The position numbers were made by a program, and so were the translations under genes. From positions 116,118,046-116,182,045 of the forward strand of contig CM071600.1 in NCBI GenBank assembly GCA_036435485.1: a stretch of 64,000 nucleotides of DNA, given 5' to 3'. Positions within the stretch are counted from its first letter, which is position 1, and the number at the start of each line of letters is the position of its first letter. This DNA comes from Saposhnikovia divaricata (lineage: Eukaryota > Streptophyta > Magnoliopsida > Apiales > Apiaceae). The notes under the pieces were generated by a model. It saw nothing but the letters and a program-made list of their open reading frames with translations, did no database searches and had not been told where the DNA came from. Positions 35,319 to 46,122 of the stretch are shown in pieces.

Positions 35319-38300
35319 TCTATATTCTATATATATTCTTAAAGTGTAATGTGGAATTTATCAAATGGGTAAAAAAATTTACCCAATGAATCTTTGTAAT
35401 AATAACTTCCCATTCATTTTGAAAAAACCCGTGGACTATCCATTTTATGACCCATTTACAATTCAACTTACAACACAATCTTCCCATATATTTAGCAATT
35501 GATTTCAAATTTTAAATCACTTGAGTCAACCTACTCTTTCCACTAATATCAATCACTGATCCTAATAATTCTTCATCGGGTCATATACATACATACATAC
35601 AACTGTACAAGTTTTTCAAATATTTAATTGGCATCAGTTTTGTATCTTTCCAAATTCAAATTCAATATTTTCATTCTCTTCTCTATTTCTTTTATTATCT
35701 TTCTATGAATCGATGATTTATATGTGTATATTTATATCTTTGTTTATATTTGTGTGTGATTTGTTTGTTCATATCCATGTATGATTTGTTTGTTATGCAT
35801 AATGGTTGAATCTATATTGAGAGTTTTCTTCATCTCTTAATTAGTTTCTGATTTGCTAATACTTTTCAATTTTTGATATGATACAGGTATTATAGTGGGG
35901 AAGAAGCATCGTTTTATCGGCTCTCTTTCAGTTTTACGCAAATGAGGTGATGGTTATGGCTTCTTTGCAGTAACTTTTATACCTCAATATCTAGCTTTAT
36001 ATCATCAATATTTTATATCGCGTAATGGATTCTGCAATAAATTCCCGTGCCAGGTGATTAGACATTGTTATGAAATATTACGTCTACAATATGTGCCAAG
36101 TAGTAAACGTTGTATTCTTTGACTGAAAAAGATATCTGCTTTTTTTGATCGTGAATGAAAATGTCATCCATGGTTGTTATTGTGTACTATGTCAAGTTAT
36201 TGTGTAATTTTATGGCCCTTAGAATTTTTTGTAATCATATTTAATGTAGCTCCAAAGCTTAGAGTCCGTCGACCAAATGTTGATAAGATTCATGGTATAG
36301 AGTAGTATGATATTTGGTATTTTATATTGATTTTGTTACATTTAACATTAAATATTTCGAGTTTAGTCCTTTTAGTTGATTGCGGGACACCTTTATGAGC
36401 TTTTGAATTGGACACAACTCTTGGAAATTCAAGCGCAACTCAATGTGATTGCAGGTACTTATGTTAAGTATGACCACCATCTGGAGACATAGGACATGTG
36501 TAGAAACATTATTTATTTTTGACATAATTGAAATGGAGCCATTTGTTTCATTCGATTGCGGAATTACTCCCATTATTGATTATGTAATGATGAGGCAAGT
36601 GGCACCAATATACGACTGGTAAGAGCATGCACGAAAGAGAAGGAGGAGTTTAATTATTTCATTCCTAGAAGTTCTTGAGAAAAAGGTAAGTTGCTGCCAA
36701 AATGGTGAATGTATTTTATCCTTGCTATTTTTTTATTTTTTGTTTGCTAAATAATTTCTATTTTAACCAACACTGTCACTATCTCTTATTATTTAATGTA
36801 ATGTTTGAATATGTGTATACCCTTATATAATTCACATAAATTAAGAAAAAAGAATACCATTCTTGAATGTGAATATGTGTATATTTAATATACAATCACT
36901 AAATCCCATGTCTTCTTTCCAACAGCCAAGTAATACTTTTACTCTAGGTGTTTGGAGAGAACACACAAAAAAAATTTCACTCTCTTGGTTTGTGTCAGTA
37001 CCTGCTGCTGCCAAAGCATGCATGTGGTAATACTGCATCCCTGTGTCTGATCTGGGAGTAGACAATGCTGGACATTGTGGTGATACTGCTGAGTGGAAGA
37101 CAATTTCAATGGAGGTTGCAAGCTCAACTTCATCAACCCAAGTCTTCTCATATAAAGTATGTATGATCTTTACTATACTACTATGTGTTGGAGAGTATGT
37201 TGTATGACTGTCTGTTACAATTTGGAGGTCAAGATACAAAAGTTGTTAGTCGCTAACTTGATTGTTATTGAACCTGGAAGGTATTATAAAACTTGGTAAT
37301 AGCAGTTGATCCCAACTAAAGTATAAATATTTGTGCAGCTTTGATTTGAATAAGTTCTCACCTTTCTAGAAAATCTGACTCTGGAATATATGCAGCACTG
37401 GAGTACTATGGCCAATAAGATACCGCGAATTCTATTAACAAAATGTAGCATGGGAATGCTATGGCCAATTTGTAGGCGGTCGCCAATATACAGTAGCTGC
37501 AACACCACCACCAGCAGATTGGCAATGCAGAAGTAGTAGATTGCTAAGAAGAAACATTTTTCAATTGGCTCTACAAGTAGAAGGCATCTTAGTATCTATA
37601 TATGTTTGTATGCTGAGCAATTAGAAGTGATAAATAATTGCAGTAACTAGCCAATAAAGTCACCCAATAGAGTCTGCATCATGTTTTATCTGATCAGCTT
37701 CTTAATGTCCAAAGTTTTCAGTTTTTAGCAGTCCTTTGTACTCTCATTTCAGTATCTCCAAAATTTGGCCTTTAAAAAAGAATATATGCTCTAGCTAATA
37801 CTTTAGAAAAAGTGGAAAATTTTAAAGGTTGTGATATATGTGAATGATTTGTAAGCAATTTTGTGATGCACATTTACACAAAAACATTGCACGGCCCATT
37901 AAATTTGACGACTATGATTAGTGCAAGGCTTACATTTTCATAATTAAGTTATAACTATATTGTTATTGTAAGCAATTATGTGCGGGTTGTAAGATGATGA
38001 ATAAGAAATCATAAAAATATAATTTTGTATCTTTCTCATTTCGTAAAATGAAGCATATGTGATAATTAATTAATGGTGATTCATACAATTTGAATTGACT
38101 ATTTTAGTAACAGGATGTTTGCACTTCTATAACATTTTATATATGTAGTGATTATTAATACGCAATATATTGCTATTTTTTTTTTCTAAAAGAAAAATGT
38201 AATAGGTTATTCTTCATAATTAAGATATTACATTATTGTCATCAAATCCGCAGGATAAAGTTTGAACCAATGGCTATAATATAGGTCTTAGTGGTATTCA

Positions 38301-39840
38301 AATAATTTTGGTACTCAGAACCTTCTTAATATATATGTTAAATATATATTTGCCTTGTAATTTTTCATGATATTGCGTAATTTTAAAGGAAATTCTATAT
38401 CTTTTATGGCTCATTATTAATTTGTAGTTGTCATGTACATATATATTTAAGGGAAATTCTCAATGGTACCATTGTACTTTTGGCTTTTTTCAGTGGTACC
38501 ATTACGTTTTTGACTCCTCTTAACGGTAACCTTAAAAAATTGACTTTCTAACAGAAATACCATTCTGTTAGAAAAACGTTATAGAAACGTTAATTAGGGT
38601 AAAAAGGACATGGTACCACTAGTAAAATCCAAAAGTACGGTGGTACCACTGAGAATTTCCTTAAAATATATTTGAAGAATACTGGTTGGCCCCAAACCTG
38701 TTGAAAAAATATAAGAACAATCTTGGCCATGCGCTGCAGTATGCAACAAGAAAATAGGTTGAATATTGGCCCCAAACCCTACTTAACGTTTTTATAACGT
38801 TTTTCGAACAGAATGGTATTTCTGTTAAGAAATCAATTTGTTAAGGGTATCGTTTAGAGGAGTCAAAAAAGTAATGGTACAACTGGCAAAAGTCAAAAGT
38901 ACAGTGGTACCATTGGGAATTTCCCTATATTTAAACATGAAACATTGTTTTCGATTATTACATTCTTCATTTTGGTTGAATTTTTTATTTATTGTATATA
39001 AACTGCGAGGCATCGTCGTTAGGCGATGCCGAGGCGTATATTTATAATGTTCTTATAAAATTAGACATAATATTTTAACATAATCGTAAACAAAAATATA
39101 TATGCTTTTCTACTGTTGATTAGTAATTAACAGATCAGTAATTTTTTTTTCTTATTACCATACACTTTGATCATAATATTATTGAATATAAAATTAGGTT
39201 TTTAGCAATTTTACCTATATATTATTTTGAGTGCTTTAGTTTAATAGTGTTTAAAATGTGTGGTATCGTATTAGGTGATGCCTTAACTTAAAATGTTATA
39301 TATATTTCACATGTATTTTATTAATGTTAATTTTGCATATATTATATTGCTTTTTTAAAAGTACCTTACTTCGGAATCATTCCTATTTGGAAAAAGATAC
39401 TTTATCATCTACATATTTAACTTAAATTTAAATGAAGAGAATTTATTCTATCTCGAAAGATAATAACTTGAACATATAATATTTGCAAAGAAAACTTTAA
39501 AATAAAATACTATAATCTTACTAAATCTTTATCATAATTTACTAAGCTTGCATTTTTTTTAATTATATTTTATTTATAATTTTTTGTAAATGTAATAAAC
39601 AAATTCATTTTGTCAACTTTGACAACGTTTATTGATTAAATATTGACAAATTTATTGTCAAGTGAGCTACGACTTATGTATATATTTCTTAATTTATTTT
39701 GATTATATATGTGAATATGAATTGGATGATATCAATATTATGACTAATAAAAACAGAAAACCTTTTTTAAAATTTGATATTTAACTTAATTAATTAATTA
39801 TAATTTTTAGAACGCGCGTAGCGCGAGCCAAAATCCCTAG
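35319..39840 (+). mobile_element. Helitron-like element, non-autonomous, 4.5 kb
   Basis: The 5' end is TC (TCTATATTCTATATATATTC) preceded by A at 35318. The 3' end is CTAG at 39837-39840 followed by T, with a hairpin CGCGC-GTA-GCGCG at 39813-39825, 11 nt from the terminus. These are the Helitron hallmarks: 5' TC, hairpin near the 3' end, CTRR, insertion between A and T, and no terminal repeats or target duplication. No Rep/helicase frame is seen, so it would depend on an autonomous relative. The interior holds no gene fragment that I can identify, apart from an inserted inverted-repeat element. Confidence 0.72.
38451..38925. mobile_element. Mutator-like long inverted-repeat element with 9-bp target duplication
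   Basis: Starts GGGAAATTCTCAATGGTACC and ends with the inverted GGTACCATTGGGAATTTCCC. The arms pair over about 150 bp, including AACAGAAATACCATTCTGTT. TATATTTAA flanks both ends (38442-38450 and 38926-38934). Long TIRs and a 9-bp target duplication are typical of Mutator-like elements. An additional inner right-arm copy (AAAAGTACGGTGGTACCACT at about 38628) makes it compound. ATTGGCCCCAAACCC-like words repeat in the middle. Confidence 0.85.
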
Positions 39841-40277
39841 TATACATTAATAAATCATATATTCTCGAAAAATGCTTCTAAAGTTGATTATGAGTGACTT
39901 TGTAAATATGTTACCTTTTAATATTATATACACCGTGAATGTATGGTCTCGATACTGTGCACTTAGTAAATATACATGGTTGTACCTATTCCAGGCATAC
40001 TGTACATGCATGTAAAACTAATTTAGAATGTTAGGAAAATGAATGTAGTTAAACATCACATAAATATTATAAACCCATTACAAATTTTAGGTAAAATTTG
40101 AATATAAAATGTATTAAAAAAAATTATAAATAAACTGAAAGTAATATCTAAATGAATAAATATTCATTTATCTATAAATAAATAAAATATTCATTAATCG
40201 ATAAATAAATAATCTTTTTAAATGAATATATATTTTTGGTCCAAAGGGTATTCATTTATCGAGGTTCTACTGTATAT

Positions 40278-41358
40278 TGTGTTTCTTTAACACAAGAGCA
40301 TGGATTGGAAAAATTAATTTCAAATATATTTTTAATATATTTTATAATTGCAAAATAACATTTTAAACACCTTAAAAAAACATTTTAAACTTATAATAAG
40401 GTCAAAAAATTTAAAAAAAAATTTGAAGAAGGAATATAGAATAATTTGAAAATCATATTACAAGTTTTTTTTTGGGAAACCATTCAAATCACAATACAAG
40501 TTTAAAATGGATATCTCAGTCCACTATTTTTTAAAAAGGAAAATGTTAGAAAATTCAAAAAAAATCCCAAATTTTTTCAATATTTGGGAACTATTTTTGG
40601 GATCGTAGCACTACTCAAAAAAAAAAAAAAAAAGAAACACTGTTTTCCTTTTTTAAGATTTACCGTTACTTACATTTTTTTTTTTGCTAAATAGTTGCGT
40701 ACATTATATCCTTTATTATAATACCTGAGTCTAACACACCATGCGATTAACCAATCAAAAACGATAAATTATTTTAGGACCAATCAGATTCAATTCCTAC
40801 ATTTTAGACCAATCATATCATATTAAAAGTTTTCCATATTTATCTTTCTATACCCACTTTACTAACTGTAGTTAGTTAACAATTATAATTAAAATATAAT
40901 AACTATTTAATTTAACATGCTTATATATTATATATACTTTTAATCAAAAAATATTCGATAATAAATTTCTCATATAATTTATTTTCACTTTTAGTAAATA
41001 AGTAAATAACAACTATATATTTACGAAATTATGCTAATTATGGTAATAACTCAACCAACATGGAAACATTAGCATAGAAAGTAGCAAGGTACCAATATTT
41101 AAATAGTAAATCATGTCCTAATAAACGGGAAAAAAAATCACGCTCCCCTCCCCATTATTTTTTATGTGATATTTTTTATGGGATTCTATCATGTGTGATA
41201 ATTTTATTTTATTTAAACCCAGATAAAAATTCAATCTCATAATCCAGTTATAAAATTGAAGATTAGCAATCCGATTTCATCAATATTATTTTTAAATATC
41301 AAGTCACATGTTGTGCCCTCTAGCCATTATCTAATTGTCTACTAATAAATTAGCTTAA
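40278..41358. other. AT-rich intergenic DNA with start of a tandem-repeat array
   Basis: No gene. Poly(A) of about 18 lies at about 40618-40635. From about 40738 the first copy of a CCAATCAG-containing repeat begins. Confidence 0.6.
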
Positions 41359-41363
41359 ATATA

Positions 41364-41484
41364 TGTTAGGAATATGTTGTACTTGATGATAACTTCTCAA
41401 TCAATCAAATTGTTTAAGGTTTTGTAGCTGTCAACGGATGAGGATTTATAACTCTATCCGTTGATGTAATATCCCGTTATTTTA

Positions 41485-41561
<77 letters not shown>

Positions 41562-43731
41562 GAGTAATAGAAAAAAATGAATAAAAAATTACTAAAAAGT
41601 TAGGTATTAAAATTGAATTTGAAGATATTAGTCTAAAATATAGATGAGATTCTAAAACTAGGATAATTAGTAAAATTGGAATTAGAGTTTTAAAAATATA
41701 CTAGATTAATTCTTATTTAGAGCATTAATTTCTTTTTGTACAAGTTAGTTAATCAAAGATAAGATTTGTTATTATGGGAAAGAAGCGTGAGAAAATTTTA
41801 GAAGATTGATATCATAAATAGCATATTTTATTTTAAGAATTACTTGGGGAGGTTGTAAAATTATTAGGATCAATTTTTAGAATTACCTTATTTAATTAGG
41901 GTTTGTAAGACATTATAAATACATCATATTCTCCTTCTCCATCTTTTATAACAAAATTCGTAGGTCTCCTTCACACATAATTCAGCAGTTTTGTAAAATT
42001 CGTAGAAAATTCATCGTACGTCGGAATTCATTGATTCTGGACTTTTCGGAAAGATATTTTCATGCTCTACAACTTTCGTTCTTTGAGTTTTTCAAGAAAA
42101 TGTCGTTTAGAGGGTCAAAAATGGCTAAATACAGATCTGGTCAGGAGTGGTACATGATTTGATTTTTTGAGTTTCCGCGTAGAGGTAAGTTTCTGATCGT
42201 TCTATCTAGTGTTTTCAAAACTATGTGTTATGTGTGTATGTATTTGTTATCAAAACTTGGGCTAAGTATTATATTTTGAAGTTATATGTATTAATGTATT
42301 TTATGTGTTATATGTAAGCAATAGTCTTGGGACTCTGATTTATGCCATGGTTTGCGAAAATAAGAATAAGGACCGAGTCACCGGATTGTAGTGACAGTTT
42401 TCTAAAATTTAGGACCGTTATCACCGGGTTGTAGTGGTCGTGGTATGAATTGTGGGTTTCAAGTTATTGTTGTTATGTGTGTTGTATCGAATAAGAATAT
42501 GTGTATCGAAAGTGATTGTTTCGTGTATCGTATTGATTATTGTATTATTCTATATGTGTTTATACGTTACTTTGTATGGCTAGTTAGATCGATTGGTTAC
42601 TTGCTGGGCTGTATAGCTCATTACTTACAATTTTCAGGTTCGGTGTAAGATCGAGTGGGATAGCATTGGATTTCAAGGATCTTAGATTCGGAGTAAATTG
42701 TCCTCATTAGCTGCGCTTTTGTAATAGTTATCTTTGTAATAGAATTTTTGATTAATAAAATGTACTTTATGTTAGTTTTCAATTTAGAATTAATAGTCCG
42801 AAAAGTCGGGCTGTTACAGTTGACAGGTAGCTCATCAACGGATGAGGTTTTGTAGCACACTGCAGTATCTCTATGTTATCAGTTGATAGTGTTTTTATCC
42901 ACAGTCATGTTGACCATCAACGGATAGGCAGAATAGGGTAGCCAATTGTAAATAAGCTATGCTATGTAATTCTGTCTAAGTGAAAGTGTATCAACAGATA
43001 AAGACAAAACTCTATCAACGGATGCAACTCAAATCCACTCTATCAACGGATACAGTTCAAGTCTCAATATCAACGGATAGCTCAATACATCATCAACGGA
43101 TGTCAGGGTACAACATCAACGGATAATCATTGACACTGTCTTCTATGATTAGCTGGGGATTAGCAGTTGATAAGGACATGTTTGACTGACAGATCACATG
43201 GGTTGATAGTAGATACAAAAAGCAGTATGGCAGCCATACTTTGGAAACACAGAAGAAAGAAGCATTCCATTTACACTATGAATACAAGAAAGGTGCAGGA
43301 GACATGTCTGAACACAAGGACAACCTTTCGGCTACATGTGTATTTGGAGTGTAGTAGCAAGTCAACTAGAATTAGATTAGTATTATCTTATTCCAGTAGT
43401 ACTTGTAAAACTTGGGATATATAACCAAGTGTAGCAACTCTTTGTAGGTTAAGAAAACAGACATATTTGCTTAGGGTTTCTTGAATATCCTTAGAAGCAA
43501 AGAGTTGTAAAACGGCAGCTGTGTACATTTTGTATCACAGAGTTTTCTTTAAATAAAAGCTTCAGGTGGTGCATATTAACCACCTGATTTTATATGTGTT
43601 TGTGTTTAAAATCTTACATTGCAATTATCTCTGCATAAATTTCTGGAGTTCTTATCAGAAATTTATAAATATCAAGAATTGTATTCAACCCCCCTTCTAC
43701 AATTATACAAGTGTGTAATCTGGGAATAACA
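41364..43731 (+). mobile_element. Sirevirus-type solo LTR with a nested LTR
   Basis: Starts TGTTAGGAATATGTTG and ends CTGGGAATAACA, flanked by ATATA (41359-41363 and 43732-43736). A pyrimidine-rich CAACCCCCCTTCTAC near the 3' end matches the same region in the Sirevirus-like LTRs at 46005 and 58250. No internal domain is present. Without the nested insertion it is about 1.0 kb. The motif ATCAACGGAT(A/G) occurs about nine times. Confidence 0.88.
41465..42818 (+). mobile_element. Gypsy-type solo LTR nested in the solo LTR
   Basis: 1354 bp, starts TGTAATATCCCG and ends GTCGGGCTGTTACA, flanked by GTTGA (41460-41464 and 42819-42823). It contains a (TAA)n tract at 41486-41560 and a repeated GTCACCGGATTGTAGTGAC / TATCACCGGGTTGTAGTGG pair near 42375 and 42420. 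TGTAATA.CC ends are typical of plant gypsy LTRs. Confidence 0.88.
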
Positions 43732-44666
43732 ATATACACTAATTTGTTACCTATACTTCATAATATATATAAAAATATAAATGTTACAAAAATTAATAAT
43801 ATAACAAATATTCTTTTATTCCAGGTATACAGTTAGATGCAGTTAGTCAATCAGAAATTTATGAATTATTTTAAGACCAATCAGAGGTGATTCCTAAAGT
43901 TTAGACCGTTCATATTATATCAAAAGTTTTCCTTATTTACCATTCTCATCCTATTATACTAACTGTGGTTATTTAACAATTCTAATTTAAATATAGTAGT
44001 TACTTGATTTAACATATCCATATATTACATATTTTTTAGTGAAATAATTATTATAATAAATTAATATTTAAATTAAAATAAATCAAGATTATACAAATAT
44101 ATAATATTCTGCGATTTTCTCAATATAATTTCCACTCTTTTGAATTACAATTAATCAAAATTACATTATTATAAATTACGGATTAATATTCATAAATATA
44201 TATAAGAGCCAATCAGAATTTACCACTAAAAAAAATTAATTATATTATTCTCATCCTAATCTACTTATCGTGGTTATTTAACAATTTTTTTTTTGAAATA
44301 CAAAATTTGTATTATTTAGAACATGCATAAATTACATATTTTTTAAAATGATTAAATGTTTACTGACTTGATCAATCTTTTAATTTGAAATCAATCAAAA
44401 TAGGACTATTATATATTACGAACTAATTTTCATAAATATCAACTACAATCATACTATTATATATAGTTATATATTACAGATTAATTTTAGTTTCATGTAT
44501 AATTTTCTATTTTAACATGTTAGTCAAATAGAAAAAAGATAGGTGATACTCATTTTCAAATATCTTATTTTAGGACCAATCAGAAACTATTCCTAAATTT
44601 TAGACCAATAATATTCATTCTTCAACTTTCCTTTTATTAAATTTTAACTAAAGTATTAACCACATA

Positions 44667-46022
44667 TGAAAGGCATATGACTCAGCCTATTTGTAGTTAG
44701 AGGATCCTAATCAACTTAAACCAAATTGTAATAAGTAAATATACATATGAACTGTCACAGGAATCTCAAGAAGTATTATCTGTCAGAAGAAAGAAGAAAA
44801 GTCAATCTATAGTTTTGATGTCATACACTGGAAGACGATTCAGTTATCTGATCAAGCCCTAGTACAGCATTGAAGTTAATGGATTCATTTGAACAGTGAC
44901 AGAGATTTTTCGAGTGATAGTTTGAAGATCAGTTACAGTACAAGAGAATTGAGAGAACAAACAAACCACAACCTAAAGTCAAAAGTGAAGAAGCATCGTT
45001 GAAGTTAGTCGTTCATGAACCAGACAGTACATCGAACGTCAACAAAAATCAGTGGTAAATCTTTACTACCTTTAGTGGTTTGTAAGAATTAAATTAATTA
45101 TTTATTGATTTAATTAAATTCATTTGTAATTGATATAAATCATTTAGTTGATTTAATTAAATGAATTAATTCTTGAAGAATTAATTTATTTAGTTAAATT
45201 AATTATTGTATCAATTAAATGTGAATTAGTTAATCATTAATTAATTAAATGGATCAATATGACTTAAAGAAAGAAGATTGGATTAAGTCTTGGAGAAGGA
45301 AAATTCGGTATGACTTAATTTAAGTCTTACCGACAGAAGCTTTTCTGATTTAAGTCTTACCGACCTGATTTAAGTCTTACAGACCTCTGCCAGCTGTTGT
45401 AAGTCTTACCGAACTTCTGTTAAGTCATACCGACACATTTTATGTCTTAATGGAGGTTTGTGTAAGTCTTAATGAAGGAAAATCAAGTCTTGGTAGCAGT
45501 TTAAGTCATGCTGGAGCAGTTAAATATCCTACAGAAAGCCAGCAAGACCTGTTACTAATATAAAAGAACAGAACAGAGCAGATTAAGTCATAACGGAGAA
45601 AACACAGCAGAAACATTTCATCAAGAACAGATTTCTCTCTCTCAAGAACACTAAAGCTTAAACAATTCCCAGAAATTCAAGTTCTTCATCTTTGTGATAT
45701 TCTATCCGATAGAACTTGTTTATTTGTGATTCTTGTACTACTAGCGAAATAAGTTTCCTAGTTCTTATCTTGATTATTATTAACTAAATTAGAAAAGTTC
45801 ATGTCGAATTTTCTAATTAGTTATTAACATCTTGATAAGTTGTTATACTGATTTTGTAACACCACATCAAGTTAATATACAGTTATATTCAACTTGAAAA
45901 ATTGTGTTAAATAATTCCGCACATAAATTTGTCTTTATCAAATTTAATTTAAAGGACAAATTTCGATAAAAAGGTAAAGATTATATTCAACCCCCCCTTC
46001 TACAATTTTATCGGACCTAACA
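44667..46022 (+). repeat. 5' LTR of the Sirevirus-like element
   Basis: TGAAAGGCATATG...GGACCTAACA. Between about 45255 and 45600 the words AAGTCTTA, AAGTCATA or AAGTCTTG occur about twelve times, often as TAAGTCTTACCGA. Confidence 0.96.
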
Positions 46023-46024
46023 AT

Positions 46025-46036
46025 TGGTATCAAAGC
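46025..46036 (+). other. Primer binding site of the Sirevirus-like element
   Basis: TGGTATCAAAGC, 2 bp after the 5' LTR, complementary to the 3' end of initiator Met-tRNA with one mismatch. Confidence 0.8.
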
Positions 46037-46122
46037 CGATTGATTGATACACAAATCAAAGATCCCATTTTACTCGATTAAAAATCATCCCCGAATTTTT
46101 TAACTTTCTTAAAAAATTCATC

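Larger units (their letters stand above)
35028..40273. mobile_element. TIR DNA element split by a Helitron-like insertion
   Basis: The left end at 35049 (ACAGTTGAAACTGGATAAAT) and the inverted right end at 40273 (reverse complement ACAGTAGAACCTCGATAAAT) match at 15 or more of 20 bases. Both flanks carry ATATTGTGTTT (35017-35027 and 40274-40284). Outside the Helitron only about 0.7 kb remains (35028-35318 and 39841-40273), full of ATGAATAA/ATAAATGAAT words and AT microsatellite (about 35231-35280). The left poly(T) lies between the direct repeat and the ACAGT end, so the exact left limit is uncertain. It is probably a non-autonomous TIR element; superfamily undecided. Confidence 0.6.
40738..44640. 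repeat. Irregular tandem repeat, about 0.3-0.36 kb period, interrupted by a solo LTR
   Basis: The block TTTTAGGACCAATCAG...ATTCCTA...TTTAGACC, then TCAT.CTA...ACT..CTGTGGTTATTTAACAATT, occurs from about 40773, 43868, 44205 (shortened) and 44567. The spacing from the first to the second copy is 3095 bp; removing the 2373-bp solo LTR plus one target duplication leaves 722 bp, about twice 361. The next spacings are 337 and 362. All copies have the same orientation. A related block lies at about 59650-59740 beyond the Sirevirus-like element. Confidence 0.7.

Noticed and set aside
36841..37239. 132-codon minus-strand open frame as a gene captured by the Helitron
   Set aside because: No recognisable domain or splice structure; kept only as a question in the findings.
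40738..44640. CRISPR-like array
   Set aside because: Repeats are long, diverged and AT-rich in a plant nuclear context; there are no short identical repeats with unique spacers.
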